Of a DNA stretch of 64,000 nucleotides, positions 58,559-64,000 are shown in pieces. The notes beneath the pieces are model-generated. The model saw only the letters and a list, made by a program, of their open reading frames with translations, did not search any database and was not told the origin of the DNA. The position numbers were made by a program, and so were the translations under genes. Origin of the DNA: WHSM01 sp036375165 (GTDB taxonomy: Bacteria; Actinomycetota; Actinomycetes; Mycobacteriales; Micromonosporaceae). Positions within the stretch are counted from its first letter, which is position 1. Every line of letters starts with the position of its first letter. Location of the stretch: contig DASUSI010000140.1 of assembly GCA_036375165.1 (NCBI GenBank), positions 1 to 64,000 of the forward strand, written 5' to 3'.

Positions 58559-59635
58559 GTGAGCCAGGACCTCTCGCAAGAACGCGGTTCGTCCCAGGTC
58601 ACCCTGGACGACGTGGCGGGGTTCGCCGGCGTCTCCCGCCAGACCGTCTCGAACGTGATCAACGCCCCGGAACGAGTCCGGGAGCAGACCCGGCAGCGGG
58701 TCGAGCAGGCGATCATCCAGCTCGGGTACCAGCCCAACCGGGCCGCGCGGGCGCTACGGGCTCAGGCTTCGCGCATGATCGGCTACCGGATCGAACCGGT
58801 CCATGAGCAGTCCCTGGCCTCAATCCACGACCGCTTCCTGCACGCCCTGGCCGACGCCGGCCGGGAAGCCGACCACTACCTGCTGCTGTTCACCGCGGAT
58901 GACCCGGACGCCGAACTGGCCGCCTGCACGCAACTGTTCCGCACCGGCGGGGTGGACGGTTTCGTGCTGTACGGGATCGACCACGGCGACCACCGTCCGG
59001 CCGCGTTACGGGGACTCGGCGCCCCGTTCGCCGCGTTCGGGCGTACCGACCATGACACGGAGCACTGCTGGGTGGACGTCGACAACCTGGCCGGGGTGTC
59101 GGACGCCGTGGACCACCTGGTCGAGCGGGGGCACCGCCGGATCGGTTTCGCCGGATGGCCGGAGGGATCGGGGGTCGGCGACCGGCGAGCTGAGGGATGG
59201 CGCACCGCCCTGGCCAGACACGGCCTGTTGGCCGAGTGTCATGGCCTCGACGTGCGGGGCACCGACTCCATCGAGGAAGGCGCCCGGCTGGGCCGCCGGC
59301 TGCTCGACCTGGACAAGCCGCCCAGCGCGGTGGTGGCCGCCACCGACACGCTGGCGGTCGGGGTGATGCAGGCGGCCCGGGTCCACGGCCTGTCCGTCGG
59401 GCGCGACCTGGCCCTGGTGGGCTTCGATGACACCCCCTCGGCGCACGTCCTCGGGTTGTCCAGTGTCAGGCAACCGATCGAGGCGGTGGGACGGACGATC
59501 GTCGAGATGCTGCTCGAACGACTCCCCGGCACCCTCCGGCAGACCGACACGCCACCCGGGCCCGTGGGTCGCCTGCTGGCGCCCACCCTCGTGGTCCGGG
59601 ACTCCAGCGGCGCGACAGTCCCCCATGTCCCCTGA
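58559..59635 (+). CDS. LacI-family sugar-responsive repressor
   Basis: 358 aa from GTG 58559. Helix-turn-helix and hinge VTLDDVAGFAGVSRQTVSNVINAPERVREQTRQRVEQAIIQLGYQPNRAARALRAQ (14-70), then the periplasmic-binding-like effector domain with VDGFVLYGID, WVDVDNLAGVSDAVDHLVERGHRRIGFAGWP and ALVGFDDTPSAHVLGLSSVRQP. It should repress its own ABC operon and the divergent debranching gene until a sugar binds. Fifteen bases separate it from the binding-protein gene. Confidence 0.93.
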   Translation: MSQDLSQERGSSQVTLDDVAGFAGVSRQTVSNVINAPERVREQTRQRVEQAIIQLGYQPNRAARALRAQASRMIGYRIEPVHEQSLASIHDRFLHALADAGREADHYLLLFTADDPDAELAACTQLFRTGGVDGFVLYGIDHGDHRPAALRGLGAPFAAFGRTDHDTEHCWVDVDNLAGVSDAVDHLVERGHRRIGFAGWPEGSGVGDRRAEGWRTALARHGLLAECHGLDVRGTDSIEEGARLGRRLLDLDKPPSAVVAATDTLAVGVMQAARVHGLSVGRDLALVGFDDTPSAHVLGLSSVRQPIEAVGRTIVEMLLERLPGTLRQTDTPPGPVGRLLAPTLVVRDSSGATVPHVP

Positions 59636-59650
59636 TCGAAGGAGCGACCC

Positions 59651-60886
59651 GTGTCCATCTCGTTAGGTGCCCGAGGCCGGGCCGCAGCCGTGATCACCAG
59701 TGTCGGGCTGATCCTGGCGCTGGCCGGCTGCGGCGGTGGCCCTGAGGAAGCGAGCAGCACCGAGGGTGCCCAGCTCACCATGTACGCGCACTCGTCCTCA
59801 CCCGCCGAGGACCAGACTCTGCAAAAGATCATCGATTCATACAACAAGCAAGGCCGCAACAAGGTCAGCCTGAAGATCCTCCCGGAGTACGACACCGCGT
59901 TGCAGACCGCGCTCGCGGGTGGCGACCCGCCGGACGTGTTCTACGTCAACGACAACAAGCTCCCGGACCTGGCGAAGAACGGGGTGCTGGAACCGATCGG
60001 CGACAAGGTCGACAACCCGGACGACTTCTACCCGTCGCTGCGGGAGTCCTTCACGTACCAGGGTGTCAACTACTGCCCGCCGAAGGACTTCTCCACGTTG
60101 CAACTGGTCTACAACGTGGCGGAGTTGGAGAAGGCCGGCGTACAGCCGCCGACCACCTGGGACGAGCTGGCCGACGCGGCGAAGAAGCTGACCAAGGGCA
60201 AGCGGGCCGGGATCAGCTTCGGTGCCGAGTTCTACCGCTGGGGCGTGTTCATGGCACAGGCCGGCGCGTGGCCGACCAACGCCGAAATCACGCAGATGAC
60301 CATGGAAGACCCGAAGCTGCGCACCGCCCTGGACTACGTGGCCAAGCTGCACGCCGACGGTTCCGCCGCGACCCCCGCGGCGCTGGGCGTCGGCTGGGGC
60401 GGCGAGGCACTCGGCAAGGGCAAGGCCGCGATGACCATCGAGGGCAACTGGATCGTCGGCGCGATGAGCACCGACTTCCCGGACGTCAAGTACGCCGTGG
60501 CGGAACTGCCAGCCGGACCGGCCGGCAAGGCGACCATGTCGTTCTCGGTGTGCTACGGGGTCGCGGCGGCGGGCAGGCACAAGGCGGCGGCGATCGACCT
60601 GGTGACGTACCTGACCTCGCCGGAACAGCAACTCCTGTTCACCAAGGACTTCCCGGTGATGCCGTCCCGCGCCTCGCTGGCTGACAAGTGGCTGGCCGAG
60701 AAGAAGGAGCTGCAAGCCTTCGTGACCGGTGCCTCGTACGCGAAGAAGTCCGTGTTCGTCCCGGGCTTCAAGACCGTGATCGACACTCTCACCGAAGGCA
60801 TCGAGGGCCTGGCCAAGGGCAACAAGAAGGTCGACGAGGTGATCTCGACGACCCAGCAGGCCGGCCAGGACGTGCTCGGCGGCTAG
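59651..60886 (+). CDS. Sugar ABC transporter substrate-binding lipoprotein
   Basis: 411 aa, GTG start, GAAGGAG upstream. Signal peptide with LAGC lipobox (VGLILALAGC) and family-1 extracellular binding fold: LTMYAHSSSPAEDQTLQKIIDSYNKQ, TALAGGDPPDVFYVNDNKLPDLAKNGVLEPI, GKGKAAMTIEGNWIVGAM. It captures an oligosaccharide outside the membrane. The two permeases follow; the energising ATPase is absent and is probably a shared MsiK-like protein, as is usual in actinomycetes. Confidence 0.92.
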   Translation: MSISLGARGRAAAVITSVGLILALAGCGGGPEEASSTEGAQLTMYAHSSSPAEDQTLQKIIDSYNKQGRNKVSLKILPEYDTALQTALAGGDPPDVFYVNDNKLPDLAKNGVLEPIGDKVDNPDDFYPSLRESFTYQGVNYCPPKDFSTLQLVYNVAELEKAGVQPPTTWDELADAAKKLTKGKRAGISFGAEFYRWGVFMAQAGAWPTNAEITQMTMEDPKLRTALDYVAKLHADGSAATPAALGVGWGGEALGKGKAAMTIEGNWIVGAMSTDFPDVKYAVAELPAGPAGKATMSFSVCYGVAAAGRHKAAAIDLVTYLTSPEQQLLFTKDFPVMPSRASLADKWLAEKKELQAFVTGASYAKKSVFVPGFKTVIDTLTEGIEGLAKGNKKVDEVISTTQQAGQDVLGG

Positions 60887-60917
60887 CAGCCCCGGAACGG
60901 ACGCGAGGAGCACCGCC

Positions 60918-62021
60918 GTGAGCGCCGAGACCCGCACCGCCTCCGCTCCCGCTCCCCAGGTCCCGGCCCGGTCGCGGTTTCCGCGACCGGGCCGGGGTCC
61001 GCGCCGGGGCCGCAGCCGGGTCGCCGGGCGGCAGGGGCTGGCGGGATGGTTGTTCGTGACCCCGGCGTTGCTCGGGCTCGGCGTCTTCCTGGTGCTACCG
61101 ATCCTGCTGGCACTGTGGGTCAGCTTCCGGGACTGGAGCGGACTGGCACCGCTTTCGACCTCCCGGCCGGTGGGCTGGGAAAACTACCGGGACCTGCTGC
61201 TGGAGTCCGGTGTCGCGCGGACCGACTTCGCCAAGAGCCTGCGTAACAACCTCTACTACGTGCTCGGGGTGGTGCCGGTCCAAACTTTCCTGGCCCTGTT
61301 CCTGGCGGTCCTGGTGAACCAGAAGCTGCTGAAGGGCAGGACGTTCTTCCGGACCGCGTTCTACTTCCCCTCGGTGACCAGTTCGATCGCGGTGGCGTTC
61401 ATCTTCGTGTTCCTGTTCAGCCCGACCGGGCTGGTCAACGCCCTGCTGTCAGCGCTGCTGCCAGGCACGGTGTCGCTGGTCTGGCTGGACGAGCCGACCG
61501 GCGTCATCCACGTGCTGCTGCGGCTGGTCGGGATGGATTCACCGCCCGCACTGCTGGCCGAGCATGACCTGATGGGACTGTCCTGGTGGGAATGGCTGTC
61601 CGGGCCGAGCGTGGCACTGACCGCGATCATGGTGCTGGCCACCTGGACCACCACCGGGACGTTCATGCTGATGTTCCTGGCCGGGTTGCAGGGAATCCCG
61701 GAGGAGATCGACGAGGCCGCCGCGATCGACGGGGTGAGCCCCCGGCAGCGGTTCTTCCGGATCACCCTGCCGATGCTGAAACCGACCACGTTCCTGGTGG
61801 TCACGCTCGGACTGATCGGCACCTGGCAGGTGTTCGACCAGGTGTACGCGATGACCTCGGGCGGGCCGCAGAAGACCACGTTCACCCCGGCGTACCTGGT
61901 CTACCGGGAGGGTTTTCAGAACGCCGCGATGGGCCGGGCGGCGGCGATCGCGTTCATCCTGTTCGCGTTGATCATGGCGTTCACCGGGATCCAGCGCCTG
62001 GTGCTGCGCAGGGAGGACTGA
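60918..62021 (+). CDS. Sugar ABC permease (MalF-like)
   Basis: 367 aa, GTG start with GGACGCGAGGAG upstream. A long basic N-terminus (RSRFPRPGRGPRRGRSRVAGR) precedes six helices. The first is GWLFVTPALLGLGVFLVLPILLALWVSF, and the EAA loop is EEIDEAAAIDGVSPRQRFFRITLPMLKPTTFLVV. It is the UgpA/MalF-type partner of the next permease; both form the channel for the sugar binding protein. A possible extra insertion occurs near residues 195-220 (LVWLDEPTGVIHVLLRLVGMDSP). Confidence 0.9.
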   Translation: MSAETRTASAPAPQVPARSRFPRPGRGPRRGRSRVAGRQGLAGWLFVTPALLGLGVFLVLPILLALWVSFRDWSGLAPLSTSRPVGWENYRDLLLESGVARTDFAKSLRNNLYYVLGVVPVQTFLALFLAVLVNQKLLKGRTFFRTAFYFPSVTSSIAVAFIFVFLFSPTGLVNALLSALLPGTVSLVWLDEPTGVIHVLLRLVGMDSPPALLAEHDLMGLSWWEWLSGPSVALTAIMVLATWTTTGTFMLMFLAGLQGIPEEIDEAAAIDGVSPRQRFFRITLPMLKPTTFLVVTLGLIGTWQVFDQVYAMTSGGPQKTTFTPAYLVYREGFQNAAMGRAAAIAFILFALIMAFTGIQRLVLRRED

Positions 62022-62022
62022 G

Positions 62023-62880
62023 ATGGCGGTATCAAGCACCGCCCGACTCCGGTCCGCCCGGCGACTCGGCGGCTACCTGCTGCTCGTACTGGCCGCCCTG
62101 GCGTTCGTCTACCCGTTCCTGCTGTCCCTGGCGAGCAGCTTCAAGTCCCGGGCCGAACTGGCCGCCTCGCCGGTGCTGCCGTGGCCGGACGAGGTCACCG
62201 TACGGGCCTGGGAGTTGGTGTTCCTGCGCAGCGAGTTCCCGACCTGGATGGTGAACTCCACGATCGTCACGGTGGCCGCCACCTTGTTGCGGCTGTTCCT
62301 GGACTCGCTGGCCGGGTATTCGCTGGCCCGACTGCGCTGGCGGGGCCGGGGACTCGTGTTCGCCGGGGTGCTGGCGATCCTGTCGGTGCCTCCGATCGTG
62401 CTCACCGTGCCCCGGTTCCTGCTGCTGAAAGAACTCGGGCTGCTCAACTCGTACAGCGGTCTGGTGTTGCCCCTGGCGGTGGACGCGGTGGGGATCTTCA
62501 TCGCCAAGCAGTTCTTCGAGGCACTGCCCCGGGAGTTGGAGGAGGCTGCCCGGATCGACGGCGCGAACATCTGGCAGACGTACTGGCACGTGGTGCTGCC
62601 GCTGGCCCGCCCGGCGCTGGTCACCTTGACGATCCTGTCGTTCCAGGGGACCTGGAACGAATTCCTGCTGCCGTTGATCGTGGTCCGGGCCAGTCCTGAG
62701 CACTGGACGCTCCCCTTGGGACTGTCCACTCTGGGCCGGGGCGGGGCCGGCGGCCAGACCTTCGACTACCCGGTGATGCTCACCGCGTCGATCGTGACGA
62801 TCGTCCCGGTGGCGATCGTGTTCATCATCTTCCAGCGGTTCTTCGTCCGTGGCGTGGCCGCCTCCGGTATCAAGGGCTGA
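62023..62880 (+). CDS. Sugar ABC permease (MalG-like)
   Basis: 285 aa, ATG one base after the previous stop. Six helices with LLLVLAALAFVYPFLLSLASSFKS and the EAA loop EELEEAARIDGANIWQTYWHVVLPLARPALVTLTILSFQGTWNEFLLPLI, where ARIDGA and TWNEFLLPL are hallmarks of MalG/UgpE. Its last 11 bases overlap the convergent TetR gene. End of the sugar operon. Confidence 0.9.
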   Translation: MAVSSTARLRSARRLGGYLLLVLAALAFVYPFLLSLASSFKSRAELAASPVLPWPDEVTVRAWELVFLRSEFPTWMVNSTIVTVAATLLRLFLDSLAGYSLARLRWRGRGLVFAGVLAILSVPPIVLTVPRFLLLKELGLLNSYSGLVLPLAVDAVGIFIAKQFFEALPRELEEAARIDGANIWQTYWHVVLPLARPALVTLTILSFQGTWNEFLLPLIVVRASPEHWTLPLGLSTLGRGGAGGQTFDYPVMLTASIVTIVPVAIVFIIFQRFFVRGVAASGIKG

Positions 62881-63556
62881 CGGGACCCGAGGAGTCCACG
62901 CCGTCGGCGCCGAAGCCGTCCGCGAGGATCTCGTCAGCCCGCTCGGCGAAGCTGGGATCTCCGCTGTCGAATATGCCGAGGGCTGGACGGCGGGTGCGGA
63001 GGCCGTCGCGGATCACGGCGGTGAGCCGGCGGGCCGCGTCCGGGTCGTCGCGGTGCCGGTTCATGGTGTGGCAGCCGACCAGCAATGTCTTGACGTCCGC
63101 GACGTCGATGTCCGGGCGGACCACCCCCGCGTCCTGCGCCCGGGACAGCAGCCGACCGAGCACCTCCTTGAAACGCCGCTCAGCCCCGGGCGCGAGTTGC
63201 TCAACGTCGAAGCCGAGGCCGGCCAGCGCGTCCGCCAGCCCCTTGTCGGTGGCGCCCTCAGTGACCAGAGCGGAGAAGTAGGCGAAGAACGCCGCTCCCG
63301 GATCCTCAGCACCGAGCAGCAGCTCGGCGCGTTCGATCAGCCAGGTGAACCGTGCCTCCACAACCGCCTGATACAGCTCCCGCTTGGTCGGGAAGTGCCG
63401 GTAGACCGTGCCCGCACCGACCCCGGCACGCCGGGCGATCTCGTCGATCGGCACTGAAAGCCCCTGTTCGGCGAAGGCGCGGTACGCGACGTCGAGCACC
63501 CGGGCGCGGTTCCGCGCGGCATCGGCGCGTAGCGAACGCGCTGGCTTCTCGGGCAT
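62870..63556 (-). CDS. TetR-family regulator
   Basis: 228 aa. N-terminal helix-turn-helix RNRARVLDVAYRAFAEQGLSVPIDEIARRAGVGAGTVYRHFPTKRELYQAVVE (about residues 16-68), followed by a helical ligand domain (about 80-200). Divergent from the SDR gene at 63695, so it probably represses that gene and itself and is released by the SDR's substrate or a related compound. Confidence 0.9.
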   Translation of the reverse strand: MPEKPARSLRADAARNRARVLDVAYRAFAEQGLSVPIDEIARRAGVGAGTVYRHFPTKRELYQAVVEARFTWLIERAELLLGAEDPGAAFFAYFSALVTEGATDKGLADALAGLGFDVEQLAPGAERRFKEVLGRLLSRAQDAGVVRPDIDVADVKTLLVGCHTMNRHRDDPDAARRLTAVIRDGLRTRRPALGIFDSGDPSFAERADEILADGFGADGVDSSGPVSP

Positions 63557-63580
63557 GTTCGGGCAACCTCACGGACGGGG

Positions 63581-63611
63581 GTATAACCGGGGCGGTCGTT
63601 CCGCTTATACT
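63581..63611. promoter_or_regulatory. Divergent TetR/SDR promoter with inverted repeat
   Basis: GTATAA (63581-63586) and TTATAC (63605-63610) are mirror-image repeats. TATACT (63606-63611) is a good plus-strand -10 for the SDR gene, and the complement of 63581-63586 gives TTATAC, a possible -10 on the TetR side. The arrangement suits TetR repression of both genes. I see no clear -35 box. Confidence 0.4.
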
Positions 63612-63694
63612 GGAACCGACACCAACCGGGGCGCAGGTTCCGATTCTACGGTGACGGACCACGTTGTCCCCGAACCGACGAAGGATGAGGCCAG

Positions 63695-64000
63695 ATGAGC
63701 GACCGCTGGACCGCCGCCGAAGTCCCCGACCAGACCGGACGTACCGCGGTGGTCACCGGAGCCAACACCGGGATCGGGTACGAGGCGGCGAAAGTGCTCG
63801 CCGAGCGGGGCGCCACCGTCGTGCTGGCGGTCCGGGACGTCACGAAGGGCCAGGCCGCGGCCGACCGGATCCTCGCGGCCTCACCGCAGGTGCAGGTCCG
63901 GGTACAGCGGCTGGACCTGACGTCACTCGCGTCGGTACGCGAGGCCGCCGACGCGCTGTCCACCACGTACCCGACGATCGACCTGCTGGTCAACAACGCG
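63695..64000 (+). CDS. SDR oxidoreductase, 3' end beyond the window
   Basis: Partial, first 102 residues only. VPDQTGRTAVVTGANTGIGYEAAKVLAERGATVVLAVRDVTKGQAAADRI gives the TGxxxGIG nucleotide-binding loop, and IDLLVNNA the NNAG strand. It resembles the protochlorophyllide-reductase/retinol-dehydrogenase-like SDR branch (long NTGIG and VRDVTKGQAAADRI block). The catalytic YxxxK lies past the edge. Substrate unknown; probably controlled by the divergent TetR. Confidence 0.88.
   Translation, partial: MSDRWTAAEVPDQTGRTAVVTGANTGIGYEAAKVLAERGATVVLAVRDVTKGQAAADRILAASPQVQVRVQRLDLTSLASVREAADALSTTYPTIDLLVNNA

Overview
The window is about 70% G+C, gives GTG starts to many genes, packs them into operons with 1-4 bp stop/start overlaps, and is rich in PadR, GntR, LuxR, LacI, TetR and Lrp regulators, SDR enzymes and lipoproteins. 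This is typical of a filamentous actinomycete; a Micromonospora-like organism is the best guess (inference; there is no rRNA or other marker here). I recognise no tRNA, rRNA, CRISPR array or prophage.

Layout. 1-6.4 kb: an unidentified protein; a minus-strand group (small hidden ORF, MFS exporter, FemAB/GNAT-like protein); divergent from it a PadR regulator coupled to an FAD monooxygenase behind a promoter with two inverted repeats. 6.4-15.8 kb: a membrane WD40 protein, stand-alone redox enzymes (two SDR-type proteins, an F420-reductase-like protein), an SRPBCC protein, a lipoprotein, a YibE/F membrane protein coupled to an Sfp-type phosphopantetheinyl transferase. 15.9-22.1 kb: mostly secreted proteins, including a zincin with Gln at its first zinc-ligand position plus a partner, a 17-cysteine secreted protein coupled to a membrane parvulin-like foldase, a lone RelE/HigB-type toxin and a LuxR regulator without the phospho-Asp. 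22.1-33.3 kb: metallo-beta-lactamase/rhodanese protein with a CsoR-like operator, a 1185-residue Asp-box propeller protein, GntR, PaaI thioesterase, GNAT, dihydrolipoyl dehydrogenase, Acg-type nitroreductase.

33.5-38.8 kb: a complete lasso-peptide cluster in the order precursor (A), cyclase (C), RRE protein (B1), leader peptidase (B2), ABC exporter (D), then a convergent response regulator. The predicted core is LGGHGPRDALFQHQLI with a Leu1-Asp8 ring. A 15-bp hairpin lies between precursor and cyclase.

41.5-56.3 kb: a polyamine/GABA catabolic region: aminobutyraldehyde dehydrogenase, GABA transaminase, a spermidine/putrescine ABC operon (PotD-A-B-C) ending in a saccharopine-dehydrogenase-like gene, an Lrp/AsnC regulator, a class III aminotransferase and an FAD amine oxidoreductase. 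It is interrupted by a lower-G+C leucine-rich-repeat gene remnant broken by a frameshift and by an 885-bp IS5/ISL2-type insertion sequence with a 3-bp target duplication. 56.3-62.9 kb: a sugar locus (debranching-type glycosidase, LacI regulator, lipoprotein, two permeases) with two matching palindromes between the divergent genes. The end holds a TetR regulator divergent from an SDR gene cut by the window edge.
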